A stretch of 64,000 nucleotides of DNA from Rhizoclosmatium globosum (GCA_002104985.1 MCGO01000028.1:310001-374000); one strand, 5' to 3'; numbered from the stretch's first letter, positions 46,151 to 58,254 are shown. Numbers and translations are program-made. The notes: generated by a model from the letters alone, not told the origin.

Positions 46151-48017
46151 ATGACAGCGCATGAAGCCGACAGTATCTTCAACTCAAAGAATCAGCTTCA
46201 CAGCGTCCTTATCAAAGCACCCACACCCCAGACACAACAAAACAATGAAGCAATATGGAAACTGACATCCACACAGTTGCGCAACATAATCATCTTTGTT
46301 ATTGCATCCATGCTAGCTGGATCGTTCGTTTGGCTGTCGTGGACTATCGCTGCAGCTGGAAACGGAAGTAGTCATACACATCATTTGTACGGAATGTCTG
46401 AGCTTGAATCTGCAAATGCACAAGAAGGTCTTAAAATGCTGTTTACTCCAAGTACCGGACTGGGGATCACTGATATGTTGTTCGCTGCGAGAAACAAGAC
46501 TGCTGGAACACACAAGCGTGTATTACTTGCATTTGACTTTGTGGATGAAGAGCTCAAGACAACTGCACAGAGACAATTGATGCGTGTGGCATACAAGAAG
46601 GGAACGAGTGATGTGGATGTGGTGTTTGTGGTTCGGGATCCAAGGAATAATGCTGAAGACCGGTTGTTTACTTCCGAGCAAGAGATAAACCACGATCTGT
46701 TTTCGCTCGGACAGACAACATATGAACGATTGTATGAACACGCACATGGAAAGTCTGGGGTTCTGTTTCCTCAAACAGTTGTCAAACATATGGGGAAGAA
46801 TATGCCACACTATGACTTTATTGTTCTGTCGGGCTACAACAATATTGTCAATTTACACAATCTTGTGTCTTTGCTGGAAGACTGGGATTCCAAGAAGCCA
46901 GAATTCGCGCATCATTCTGTTTCAAAGACGACGATTCTGACAACAACTCTTGCAAAGTCTCTTGCGTATCCAATAGGAAATGAAGACAAGGATTTGAACA
47001 ACCTTGCTCAGAAAGTGAATGGCTCAAAGATTCATACTTTGGTTGAAACAAAGTTCAAGCCGTGTACAGATCTCACGTTGACGGACGTTGATGAATTGGT
47101 GCTCACTTATTCCTGTGATACATTAGACCTAAAGCATCAGACCCTGAAAGCAATGCATTTTGTTGAAAGAGTCGATTTTTCGGCAAAGGCAGTCAACAAG
47201 CTCCTTCCAGGACCCCCATACGATTCCAAGACTGCACTATTTGGAGTCTTTTCTTATTACTCGGATACACCGACGCTTCGACGCAGCTTGTATCGGTTTG
47301 GATACAACACCGTCCAGAAATCTCCACAACGAAATATTGATATTCGATTCGTGATGGGAGTGCCGAAGACTGAGGCTCAAAAGCTCTTGATTCTCGAGGA
47401 GCAGGAACGACACAAGGATATACTGTTGATTGATACTCCTGAGAATATGAATGACGGCAAGAGTTTCTACTATGCACAGCAAGTATGGTGGCATATGACA
47501 AACGGGACGCTTCCAAAGTATGATTTTGTGTTCAAGGTTGACGATGACGCTTATCTGAATCTGAGGGGTATCATGGCGAACATCACAAAGTATGATCCGA
47601 AGGAGTCTTTGGTAAGGTTTTCTTTTTGATGGAGTTGGCGCTCAATTGAAAAAACCGCAGTATTTCGGACGGGGAGTGCCATGGGGTGAAGAGAGCAACT
47701 GGTACTTCTTCGGAATGGTGTATGGGTTTACTTCGGAGCTCACGAAACGAATCGCTGCTCTCAATCCTGATCCAGGACACCTTGGCGGAAATGAGGATCA
47801 AATGATGGGTAATATTGCCAATCAGGCCAATGTTACAGACAAGATTATTTGGAACCTTCTGGATCTACCTGACTGGAGTGCACCATTTTCTGTTCCAAGG
47901 ACCAAAGAAGTTTTCGGAGTGCATCATGTCAAAGACTACAACTTCATTTGGAACGAAATCGTCAATTTTGAAGCAATATACTCTTTAAATCGCCGATCGT
48001 TGTTTGGTAATAATTAG
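46151..48017 (+). CDS. type II membrane double GT31-like glycosyltransferase, array copy 4
   Basis: Exons 46151-47611 and 47661-48017 (605 aa). The N-terminal ~45 residues differ from copies 2 and 3 ('MTAHEADSIFNSKNQLHS'), but the anchor 'VIASMLAGSFVWLSWTI' and all later motifs match: 'HYDFIVLSGYNNIVNL' in the degenerate half, 'KYDFVFKVDDDAYLNL' and 'GGNEDQMMG' in the second half. The intron is phase 0 after 'ESL' and is shared, nearly unchanged, with copy 3. It is the last copy of the array. Confidence 0.83.
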
Positions 48018-48075
48018 TTTTCACTTTTCTTCTTCCCTTTTCCACTGAACTGAATATATAAATATATCTACATTA

Positions 48076-48699
48076 TTATTGGAATAAGGCAGCATTTGCG
48101 TCAGCAGCATTCCTGGCTGTTTCCATAAGCATTCCCTCCCACACAAGATCCACCTCCCGCAAAGTTCTCCATCGTTCAATAACATTTTGCAGAGTTATTT
48201 GAGACTGTGCTTCGTCTTGAGCAAGTGAGAGGGAATCAATGAGGAAAGTGAGGACACGCTGTTCTTTGTTGTACATGGCAGCCAGCCGCGAAATATCTTT
48301 TGCGGAATTCAGAGTAGCCGGATTCGAGACAGCCAGTTTCAGCGCATCATTTGCAATGACAGCGATCTGATCGGCAGCGGCCCTGAGCAGCTTTGCCTGG
48401 ACGATTAGCAGCTCTGAAATGAGGGCATTTTCCTTCTTTGCGATTTGAGAAGCGAGTTTCAGGATAATTTCTGATTGGTCAAGTTGGTCAGCAGAGACTT
48501 GGTTTTGAAGTTGATTTTTTGAGTTGGTGAATAAGAAAAGGGGTTCGTGAGAAGCTGTTGAAGCTGTTGAAGCTGTTGTTGACAGAGCACGCTTCTGTTT
48601 GTCGAGGTTGTCGAGGGCGATCAACAGATTGAGCATTGACGAGTGGCGCTGTGAGAAGGTTCTGGTTGCAGTTGCCGTGCGGATCCAGAGGGTGTCCAT
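48076..48699 (-). CDS. putative mitochondrial helical protein of unknown function
   Basis: Single exon, 207 aa. The start 'MDTLWIRTATATRTFSQRH' is Arg/Thr/Ser-rich and lacks acidic residues after D2, suggesting a mitochondrial presequence. The rest is almost entirely predicted helix ('ALISELLIVQAKLLRAAADQ', 'QVNVIERWRTLREVDLVWEG'-like C-terminal segment with conserved-looking Trp residues). I do not recognise the family. The reading frame is open upstream of the ATG but has no better start codon. Confidence 0.6.
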   Translation of the reverse strand: MDTLWIRTATATRTFSQRHSSMLNLLIALDNLDKQKRALSTTASTASTASHEPLFLFTNSKNQLQNQVSADQLDQSEIILKLASQIAKKENALISELLIVQAKLLRAAADQIAVIANDALKLAVSNPATLNSAKDISRLAAMYNKEQRVLTFLIDSLSLAQDEAQSQITLQNVIERWRTLREVDLVWEGMLMETARNAADANAALFQ

Positions 48700-48946
48700 T
48701 TGTTGTTTTTTGAAAGTGTGTTTTTTGAAAGAGAAACAGAGAAAGAAAAGAACAGTGCTCTTACTCACTCACATACAAAGAAGGTACACTCTCCCCCACC
48801 TTGATTGTCACGTACTCCCCCCTTGCTAGAGAAACCTGCTCTCTTGCCCATGCATCAGCTACTACTACTACTCCCCAATGCACCACCAAGGCCTTGCTAA
48901 CGAGTGCTTGTTTGTTGTCTGTTCAGGCACCCAGTGGAAACCCGCA

Positions 48947-51900
48947 ATGTTCTGGCGATTTGGATACCACCCGACCTCCAACGTGGATGCCCTGGTCGAG
49001 CGGGAAGGCGCAACCCTCGAAGACCTTCTCGATGAGGAAGAACTGCTCCAAGAGTGCAAGTCACATAACTCAAAACTTATTGACTTGTAATTATTGCTGC
49101 CCTTATCCCTTCCCCAGAACCACACACCCAACCAATACCTACCTATAACACTGTCACGTGCACCTTTGCTCTACATATGCTTGCATGCATCGTTGGAGAG
49201 ATGCCTTCGTGTGGGATCGTGGCCTGGAAGGGATCTCGATGAATTGAAATTGGGGGTTGCGGGTACCTCAACAATCCAATAGCGCTCAAGGGGATACTTG
49301 GTACTAAACACCTACTTTATCAGCCTCTGCCGACCAGATATCTTGCAGAAATTACTCGATACAATCATCACTGAACATGCTGACGAAACAAAGAAATTCA
49401 AGTGCGTTCAATCCCATTTTGATTTCGCCGACGATTCATTTGAACTCACGGCCTCTGATCTATATCGAATGTCCTAACGCATTATTATTCTTTCTCTTCC
49501 GCTTCCATCTGCAGATATCCTTACCTTGCGTCAGAAATCTTTGGATGCGAAATCTATGCAATCATCGATGCTGTTATTACAAACCCACGGCTCCTCGAAT
49601 CTTTCTGGACTTTCCTTGAACGACCTGCCCCAATCAATCCGCTTCAGGCCAGCTACTTTTCGAAAGTCAATTCCATCTTGATGCAAAAAAAGGCTGCTGA
49701 GGTACACACACATTACACACATATCCATGTTGTTTGGCCTTTCAGCTCACTCTTATTTCCTCCTTACTCCCTGCCACCCTCCTTCCCATCCCCCACCCCC
49801 AATCGTGTCTGTTATCAAATAGATGGTCGGATTCATCAAATCTCAACCAAAATCAATCTCTACAATTTTGACGCACGTGGGGAACTCATCCATTGCTGAA
49901 CTGTTGTTGAAAATTATAAGTCAAGAAGAGATTCCGGAAGGCGCGGGAATCGTTATGGTGAGTTTTTTATTATTCCGAAAAAGTTGTGTCTTGCACCTTT
50001 TTTCCCTGTTCGTTAACCTTCCTTGCATAGTGGTTGAGCCAACAGTCTTTGATTCCTTCTCTTGTTGATCGATTGGATCCGAATCTCGATATTGAAGTAA
50101 CGTTGCCGCCCCCTGTTTTGTTTTCCCCGGTTTCGTGTTGGATGCTGAAATTTCAAATCAAAAAACCACGCACGAAAAAAAAAACAGACTCATAATACGG
50201 CCGCGCAAACTTTGTTGGATATTATCGCTGTGAGCTACCAGAATGCTGGGGGTATTGAGCAGGAGGAAGGAGCACCGATTTCACTTGGGAGTGGAAACTC
50301 GCTTGTGGATGAGCTGAAGAGGTGCGCACACGAATTTTTTTTACTGTGAGCGGTGCTTGATTTTAGGAAACTGAATGGTTTTTACAGTGAGGCTATGATG
50401 AGAAAAATATTTGGGTATATGCTTGACAAGACGGCTCCAAACGCAACTTCGTCGCTCTCAAGCGGTGTGATTATTATGATTGAACTGATTCGAAGATATT
50501 GCAGGTGTGTTTCTGGTGTTAAATATGATTGTGTGAAATTCTAATCTCTCCCCACTTCAGTGAAATCGAGCAAGCGGAATATCAGCAACATCAATTCCAA
50601 ACCCAAATCATGCAGGCTCGAGGCGGGCAAGACTTTGGAATTTTGCCTACAACTGAAAAGATGAAGAGTCTGGCTGTGGATCTGAACGATCTTTTGAAAG
50701 TGATTGGTGAAAAAGTCGAGGATTTCAGTTACTTACTGGAACACCCACGGAATATGGTTTGTCGATATGCATAACCTTGTATGGCATCTTAAAGTATTTT
50801 TTAGCAACCTACTGACACAACAATTGGCAAATCCACACCACTCGGAAGCGAGCGATTGCGTACATGTGAACTATTTGCTGAAATCTTGCACCTCCAATAC
50901 CTCTATTTCTCGTCCCCACTCTTTGAGCGGCTTGTGTTTGGAGACTTGGTGGAAGACGAGGATGTTGCGATGGACGGCGTCAAGGATGGAGCAATGGAGG
51001 TGGACCGTCTTAGCACCGGCATTGAAAGCATCAACTTGAAGAAGCGGAATGTGGCTGACGAGTTGTCGTCCATCAGCGAGTTGTTGGTCAAAGCGAATGT
51101 GTTGCCCATGTGTCTTGTGAGTAGTTGTTGTTTTTTTTCCTCCCCTTTAGTGCAGAGTGTTTATTGACACGGGTTTCTGTCAGTCGTTGTTCTTTGAATT
51201 CCCCTGGAACAACTTTTTGCACAGTGTTGTGTACGATATGATTGCAAAAGTCTTCAACACATATTCCTTCACCTCACAAAGCTCCAATTTTTCGGCTGTT
51301 GGACCAGACGGGGTTGAACTTGTTACTGATGGAATCGTGAATCCTTTGGAAGAGAAGATGAAGGAAGTGTCTATTATTTTCAAGAAGCTGGTGGTTTCGG
51401 TATGCTTTCTCATCCTTGTTCTGGTTGTATACGGGCTAATACCCCCCCTTTTTTTGTAGATTCTTGTTGATGGTCAACTTACTGCACGAATTGTTGGAGC
51501 TCAACGTCGTAACGATGCTGATGTGGCACAACCACGAGGTGTGCGGTTGGGATACATGGGTCACTTGACATACATTTCAGATGAAGTCAGCAAGCTTGTT
51601 GAAAAGTGTTTTGAAGACTTTGGACCGGAAGTTGCTGGTGCGTGCATTCTTTCTATAAAAACGTCTTTCTGGATTGGTCTGATATTCTTTTGGTGTTTAG
51701 GTTTGGTCAACTCTGAAGATTGGCAATCATATCTCAATGGTGTGTTGAGGGACACAAAGGAAAGGGACCGTCAGCCGCTTGGAGGAATGAGGCCTGCCGT
51801 GAATATGCATTCTGCTTCTTCCAGCTTTGGGAAAGTCGACGAAGCTGATATTCCACCTTTGGGCGCCGCGCCTCCTCCAAAGATTGGGGCTGCTGTTGGT

Positions 51901-52026
51901 GGAAGTATAGGGTTTGGTGCCTTCAACGAGAAGGATGATGATAAAAGTGCTGAAGACGGAGATCCTTCTCTTCGTACGTATGGGAACAATGGATCCAAAG
52001 ATTGGCAGGAGGGTAACTTTGATTAG
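48947..52026 (+). CDS. SAPS-domain phosphatase regulatory subunit (SIT4-associated / PP6R type)
   Basis: Family role: regulatory subunit of the PP6/Sit4 protein phosphatase, acting in cell-cycle and nutrient signalling. Twelve exons: 48947-49086, 49324-49401, 49515-49701, 49823-49957, 50031-50096, 50188-50321, 50367-50504, 50561-50756, 50805-51116, 51184-51399, 51460-51637, 51701-52026 (701 aa). It begins 'MFWRFGYHPTSNVDALVE', the usual SAPS start, then 'EEELLQECKSHNSKLIDFL', 'KYPYLASEIFGCEIYAI', 'FWTFLERPAPINPLQASYFS' and 'FFEFPWNNFLHSVVYDMI'. The last ~80 residues are low complexity ('GGSIGFGAFNEKDDD'). The intron at 51638-51700 (63 nt) is stop-free and 3n long. Confidence 0.92.
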
Positions 52027-52152
52027 TTGTTTGTTGGGATTGGAGTGGGGATATTGGTTTCATGTTGAGGATTACGCGTTCTTTATGTTTTTTGTTCATG
52101 TGGGTTTTTTTAAGAAAGGAAGTGATGAAGGAATTTGATATTCGTTTTGGAG

Positions 52153-53240
52153 ATGAAGTCGAAATCTGTGTTTTATGTCCGACGATTCACAACAGTCTCA
52201 AAGCTACTCCTATTTCTATTATGGCTCATTATGGCTATAATATTCGTATTCTGGTATACTGTAACTGCCCTACAAGCTTCAGGAATCGACAGCATAGGTT
52301 GAGTAAACATAGTTTTGACAGCTATTGTGGCTAATACGTGCTTACAGTACTTAAAGATGGATCTCTGGAGCGGCATCGGCCAGCTTTACGACTTGCATTA
52401 ATCATTCCATTCACGCATAATGAAGTAATGCGCGTACTTTCCAACCTTGAGGGATCATGGACTCAACACCCACCTTGCGACCCAACCCGACAATACTCCA
52501 AACTGATCGACCTCGTATTCTATCACCACCGAAACATCCTAAATGAACTCGACGGCCATCTGATTAAACAACTCCAAACAAAAATTGACAAATCTCCAGT
52601 CCTTCGAAACTGTTTTGCGTCTGTCCGATTCCTCAACGCGCTTCTGAAGGACGAGGAGGATGTGTATCCTATTGGCGCGTCGAAAATGTTTTTTCGTCTG
52701 TTTAGGGGACTTGCTGCGCACCCACTGTTACATGAAGGAGGGGGCAGGAATTCGATGGTTGATATCATGAAACATCATCAGGCGTTTTATTATATGGAGC
52801 CGGATAATGCCCCGTGTCGACGGAATTGGTTGGATCGGTTGTATGAAGAGGCGTCTGTGCCTGGAGACTTTTGGATGAGAGGGTCGATTATGAGGGACGG
52901 GAATCCTGTTGTTGGGGATTGGACGTTTTCGGATCATATTAATGGGAATGCCCTGTATCGCGCGGATGACCCGCTGTTTGTTGAGTTTGTGTTGCGTGTT
53001 GAAAGGGAAATGGAGGCAGATGTGAAGGGGGATATGTATCTGCAGAGTTATGATATTGCGTTGGATTTGGTGAGGAGAAATCGTACTTTGGTGGATTGGG
53101 TGGAGTATACTACGACGGCATCCAAGTTTCAGTATACTGAAACTATACAAAACTGGTATCGCACAAAAGTGAATGCAACCGCACTATGTACCAAATATCC
53201 TGCCACTTATTTGGTACACGGCCGAGAAGTACATAGCTAA
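52153..53240 (+). CDS. type II membrane glycosyltransferase-like protein, family not identified
   Basis: Exons 52153-52297 and 52348-53240 (345 aa). Residues about 18-40 form a membrane anchor ('LLLFLLWLIMAIIFVFWYTV') after a short basic cytosolic tail. The luminal part starts 'LRLALIIPFTHNEVMRVLSN' and has 'DLVFYHHRN', 'VGASKMFFRLF'-like 'IGASKMFFRLF', 'YMEPDNAPCRRNWLDRLY' and 'DHINGNALYRADDPLF'. The acidic 'EPDN' followed by a conserved 'NGNALY' suggests a GT-A fold enzyme, but I cannot name a family. Splicing of a 50-nt intron is needed to join the anchor to the luminal domain in frame. Confidence 0.65.
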
Positions 53241-53276
53241 TAACTGTTTTTATTTATAGAAACAATAAAAGGAAAA

Positions 53277-56200
53277 TCAAATCTTCAGCCGTTCCAAGGA
53301 GTCAATCAAGTTATCAGCGAGGGGAACTTTCTTCTTTCCTGACTTGGCAATCGAAGCTTCGAGATTTTCCTTCTCTTTACGTAAAACTGCAGCCTCTTGC
53401 TTCAATTTCGTAGACATGATGGGATCCTTCGGCAACACTTCGTATCCGGCAAGCGAGTCTGGAGGTGTTGGCAACGTAGCACTCTTGCTTCCACCCCCAG
53501 CAGCAGTGGAAGCACCACCCAAACGACTTGTTAACGAAAAGCGGGCACCACTATTTCCTTCCACAGCACTTGTACTACTTCTGCCAAATAATCCTCCAAG
53601 CCGCGATTCTACAGTCTTTACCAACTGCCCGTTTCCGTCTACTTGAACACCACGAGAATACAGCTTTGACAAAAGCTCCAACGCATCCACGTCTCCCAAC
53701 GACGCGGCCTCTCGGACAAGGACAACTCCTTCCGAGATCTGGTCTGCGGTTTTGGGGTCAGCGATGAGTAGTGCGCCAAGCTTGTACATTGCGGGTGGGT
53801 AATGGTGCGATGCGGCTGTGCGGTAAAACGAGACGGCGAGGTTCATGTATTCAAGAGCTTTTTCAGGTTGTGAAGAGGGGGTTTGTTGTCCGCGTTGTGC
53901 GTAAATGGCTCCTGCATGGTAAATCGCGGATATTTCGCCTTTCGTTGCGGCGTGCTCGTATAGTTGTAGCGCCTTGTCAACGTCTTTGGTGACGTTGCCC
54001 AAACCGTATTGGAAGAAGCGGCCAAGTGCGGTGTAGGATGGGACAAACTGTAAGTAGGAGTCCTTGTAAAATTTGAAGGCACGGTCATAATCTTGGGGAA
54101 TTCCCTTTCCGTTTTCGAAACAAAATCCAAGGCGATATAAACATTCTGGGGGTGGGTGCGTGTTGATTTCAGATGTTCGAGCGTTGAGGAGGTTGATGTA
54201 TGTTTGAACGGCAACAGCGGGGTTTCTGGGAGTTCCAAGTCCATTCTCCTGACAATATGCAACGCGGAATTTTGCCTTGACATCTCCCTTTGATGCAGCG
54301 TCTTTGTACAATGAAAAGGCAACTTCGTGGTTCTATTAGATTACATAATTAGATTAAACATTCAAATAATCGAATGAAAGGACTCACCGCTTCACCCAAA
54401 TCACCGCGTTCATACATCATTCCGAGACTTACTAGAGCGGTGACGCTTCCAGCATCAATGGCTTTTTGATACCACTTGGCACCTTCATATTCATCCTACA
54501 AACAACAATTTAAATGAGACTCAAAGTCAAGCAATGAGACAAACCTTTCGACATCCAATTCCTTCTGCTAGATACTTTGCAACTCTCTCCATTCCTCGTA
54601 CCACACCACCCTCAGCAGCACACAGGAACCATCCGAATGCACGGTACTCGTCCCGCTGAACACCGTTGCCCTTTTCAATCAGCTGTCCAAGCTCAAAGGC
54701 ACTCTTTGCATCGTTTCCTGTAACAGCAGCAGCCCAGAACCAGTGCGCTGCTTCGGTGCGGTCTTTCAGGCCGTCAGACCATCCGTAAGTCTTGAGGAAA
54801 CAAATCCAAGTTAGATAGTTTATGACAGGAAAGAGGGGAATGGGGTTAGTTTACATAAGCGAGTCCAAGGTTTAATTGGCCTTCGACGAGACCGGCTTCG
54901 GCGGCTTTCCTGTACCACTTGCAGGCTTCGGTTTTGTTCTTTTCAACTCCATATCCTTGCGAGTAACACCAACCCGTTCTGGAATAATTATTGAGTGAGT
55001 TTCGTTGAAAACCGATGATGTGAGGAAGATGTATTTACACGTTTTGAGCTTTTGGGTATCCCTTGATTGCGCCGAGTAGGTACCATTCAAATGCTTGTTG
55101 AGGGTTGTTGGGAACTCCGAAACCTCCTTCCTAAGTATCGGTTGGTATGGGTTAACGAGGAAGGGGTCTCGGAGGAGGAGGAAAAGAAATGAGTAGAATT
55201 ACATAACACTTTGCCAATTGGAACATTCCATCGAGGTCTCCTGCTTGTGCGGCTCGTTGGAACCAGTCAGCAGCAATGGACAAATCGTAATCGCGCATTT
55301 CTTGTTCGTTTCGACCAAGTCGTTTTATATTGTGTTTAACCTGAATGTAGATGGATTAGATACATTTGCTGCTTATTCGCAAGCCGCATTATGCTCTGTT
55401 GTGTATATTTGCTGAACCTTCCATTCCAACATTCAGTAAAACTCGCTCATTTCGTAAGATTAAGCGATTTCATACATCGAGACGGAAATGAAAAGATTAA
55501 AGTTTCGCTATAGAATGCCTCATTTGTCATAGGACATGCTCAAGGTTCTGCACTCGCTGATTTATCCAGCTAGCACCAAAACAGCAGGCGAAAATAAAGC
55601 AGGGTGTATGAATTGAGGGGGATTTAGGGGAGCATGTTCGTGATATGCAATGAAAGTTGAGGAGGGTGAATCAACCGAAAGAGCCAAGCCCGCTATTGTT
55701 CGCTATCGCCCGATCGCTTCATACAAATCCAGATAGATTGATGTCCATAATAGTCACACTGACTCTGTATATCTTGAAATGGAGTGATTGGGGATTGTGG
55801 GGAGTGTCGGACTCAAAAGTTGAGAATAATGCGAGGGCACATTGATAGGCATAGTTGCAGAGTTCCAGAGAGTTTTGATTATAAAATGAAGATGGATGGT
55901 TGATGCATCGCACATTTGAACCTGTACTACACTGATTGCACTTTGGCACACTCAAACAACTAACCTCCCACTTCTTGACCGTGCCATCCAGATACATTTG
56001 ACCGAGCAGAACCATGGCCTCTGTTGAGTCACGGGATGCAGCCTCCTGCAGCCAGACCTTTGCCCACTCAACGTGGCGTTCAAGGCCGGCCGAACCTTCA
56101 AGATAGGCCTTTCCAATGTTCAGCATCGAGTCTGAGTCGCCAATGTTTGCACCATCGAGATTCGCAGCGAGGACCTAATCACAACAGGGTGTTTTTTAGT

Positions 56201-56729
56201 GGTAGTTATTGAGTGTTGTTAAATAGGAGCCGCCAACCTGGGGAAGGGCGGCAAAGTGCGAAGTAACCCGTCGTCGTGCACCAACACCAACACCAACACC
56301 AGCTGCATTGTAGTCAGTGATCCACGGATTGAACGAGACCGGTGTCTTGTCCTTTGAATGCGATGACGCCTCTTCAAGTGGTTGTGGTTGTTGCTGGTGG
56401 TTCACGTTGGCATCCTCCGCCTTCAAGTTCGCAGCATTAGCAGCAGCCGAGGAGTCCTTTGATCGGTGCATCCGTGCAAATGCATCTGCCGGTGGAGCAA
56501 GCGGCGGGATCGGCAGTGTCGGCGGCGGCGGTGGTGATCCTCCCTGACCCTCTGCACCACCGCCTCCAACGCTGCTTCCTAGCGTGGAATACCGCACTCC
56601 GCCGTCGAATCGCGGGTACGGAAACCGCGATGGGATGGCGAGTGGGTTCTCCTCGATTCGAGGTGGTGATGGTGACGGTGACGGTGGGGGTGGTGGTGGT
56701 GGGATGGCCTCCGATAGTGTTGCCATCAT
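53277..56729 (-). CDS. SEL1-repeat protein (Skt5/Chs4-like regulator?)
   Basis: Exons: 56729-56238, 56174-55965, 55340-55203, 55130-55039, 54978-54855, 54790-54545, 54495-54388, 54332-53277 (821 aa). The N-terminal ~165 residues are Pro/Gly/Gln-rich. From about residue 165 to 720 runs a chain of SEL1-type helical repeats ('DSMLNIGKAYLEGSAG', 'AMVLLGQMYLDGT', 'GMFQLAKCY', 'AFEWYLLGAIKGYPKAQ', 'TALVSLGMMYERGD', 'ECLYRLGFCFENGKGIP'). The C-terminus has a short coiled coil ('LKQEAAVLRKEKENLEASI'). SEL1 repeats scaffold protein complexes; in fungi the best-known set activates chitin synthase, but nothing here proves that role. Intron 2 is 624 nt, far longer than any other in the window. Confidence 0.82.
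55341..55964 (-). other. unusually long (624 nt) intron in the SEL1-repeat gene
   Basis: It starts GTTAGTTG after 'KKWE' and ends CATTCAG before 'VKHNIKR'. Most other introns in the window are 45-150 nt. No ORF, tRNA or clear terminal repeats were found by eye; an RNA gene or decayed insertion cannot be excluded. Confidence 0.6.
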
Positions 56730-56812
56730 TGTTTTTGGTTGCTTGCTTCAGCTTGGTGCAAGCCACCCCTTTCCGAAATCAACTAAGTGTGCATTTATTT
56801 CTCCTGCCTTCT

Positions 56813-57901
56813 TCACTGGCTCGCCCATAACTTTGGTGATAATCCAATCCCACCTTCTCCTCCTGCAAATAACGGTGGTGCTGTTGATATGGGTGACAAT
56901 TCACCGCAATGCATCTGTGCCTGCAATTCGGCCATAACTCCCAGATTTCGCATTGCCAGCACGCACGCATCCAATAAATGGGATCGGGATTCGGGTAGTG
57001 CGTGTGTAGAACTAATTGACCGTGGAGATTCGCATATTATTCGAGGAATCATGTGTTGTTCCAATGAATTCAAGGACATTCCTGACGAGTTTAGCCTTTC
57101 ACTTGGATGAGAACCGACGTGTCCAACAGAAAGAAAACAAGTGGCAATCGATTGAGGGGAAGGTAGTGAGGCGTCTTGCTGTTGTTGCTCTTGGGGAGGA
57201 TTGGTGTTTGTGTCAACATGAATTTGAGTGTCAAGTTTCCCTCCTTCAATATCGGAATCTCGATTATGCTGTCGTGTCCACCACCATTGAATCAATTGAC
57301 AGCATCCGTATCCAATCAAAAATAGTAGCCATAGCACCACAACTGTAAAGACAAATAGCTGGACCACCTGTAGACTGCTAATGGCACTACTCTCCGATTC
57401 TTCCATTTGAGATGCAATGGATGCTATATCAGATATATGTGTACCAGTTTTGACAAAGTTTGATGTGGCACTACTGTTGAGTGGTTTCGTGTCAACTGTC
57501 ATAGTTGACACGACACGACTTGTTGTCGGACTTTGGCTTGCAGCTGGTGAGAGCAATACCGGCTCTTTTGCTTCAGCGTTTAAAGTAGTTTCAGGAACTA
57601 GCAATAGTGGAATACTCGAAGGTGTTGGGGTGTTTGTCGGAAAGAACAGTGTTGATGGCAAAATCATCTGCGGAACAACAAGAACTTGGCTTGGTGCAGC
57701 AGGGTCTGCCACACGAGTTATTGGAGCTCCTGGTGAAACCTCCATATCGCTCATTGGAACAGACAACGTAATACTGTCGGCCGCGATTGGTGGTGTTGGT
57801 TGCAGAATCATGAACGTTGCAGTGGCGACAATACCAAATGCATTTGCGGTAGTGGGTCCATTCTCTAGCAAATGAAGAGAGGGGGATAGCATCTCAGTCA
57901 T
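56813..57901 (-). CDS. single-pass membrane protein with Ser/Thr/Pro-rich ectodomain
   Basis: Single exon, 362 aa from the ATG at 57901. A short hydrophobic stretch near residues 20-34 ('AFGIVATATFMIL') could be a signal sequence. About residues 35-175 are Ser/Thr/Pro/Val-rich, like an O-glycosylated ectodomain. One strong membrane helix lies at about 179-204 ('VVQLFVFTVVVLWLLFLIGY'), followed by 'WWWTRQHN' and a cytosolic tail of about 155 residues with Gln/Ser-rich and Cys-containing segments. The layout resembles fungal cell-wall sensors (WSC/Mid2-like), but without a WSC domain this is only an analogy. Confidence 0.55.
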   Translation of the reverse strand: MTEMLSPSLHLLENGPTTANAFGIVATATFMILQPTPPIAADSITLSVPMSDMEVSPGAPITRVADPAAPSQVLVVPQMILPSTLFFPTNTPTPSSIPLLLVPETTLNAEAKEPVLLSPAASQSPTTSRVVSTMTVDTKPLNSSATSNFVKTGTHISDIASIASQMEESESSAISSLQVVQLFVFTVVVLWLLFLIGYGCCQLIQWWWTRQHNRDSDIEGGKLDTQIHVDTNTNPPQEQQQQDASLPSPQSIATCFLSVGHVGSHPSERLNSSGMSLNSLEQHMIPRIICESPRSISSTHALPESRSHLLDACVLAMRNLGVMAELQAQMHCGELSPISTAPPLFAGGEGGIGLSPKLWASQ

Positions 57902-58254
57902 GGCTTCCTTGGTTTGTTTTTTTAAGAAACATAGTAATTTCGTTGACGTGACAGTCTTACACAATAATACTGAAGCAACAATAAATTGCAGAGATTTGAC
58001 GGAATTGCTCAAATTGACTTAATTATTTTTCTGTAGTTTACTTTATCTATTGGAAGACAAATTCAAAACAAGTTGGTAAGCGGCATTAGAAATAAGTTCG
58101 TTTTGAACTCAAATTAACCCCCTGGTTATGCCAGGCGGGTTCTGCAGAGAACTGAGGACACACCCAGCACTTCAAATTACGTCAAAGAGTCCACTCCCAC
58201 TGCTTTCTCTCCACCAAAAAAACAATCACCTTCTAAACCAGATATCAAACAACA
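57902..58254. promoter_or_regulatory. 353-bp divergent promoter region
   Basis: Spacer between the membrane-protein gene (minus) and the first ABCG transporter (plus). The minus-strand frame stays open to 58012 but has no ATG there. No specific motif stands out. Confidence 0.4.

Noticed and set aside
55890..55945. Possible tRNA B-box (GGTTCAAAT) in the long SEL1 intron
   Set aside because: No A-box or cloverleaf can be folded around it.
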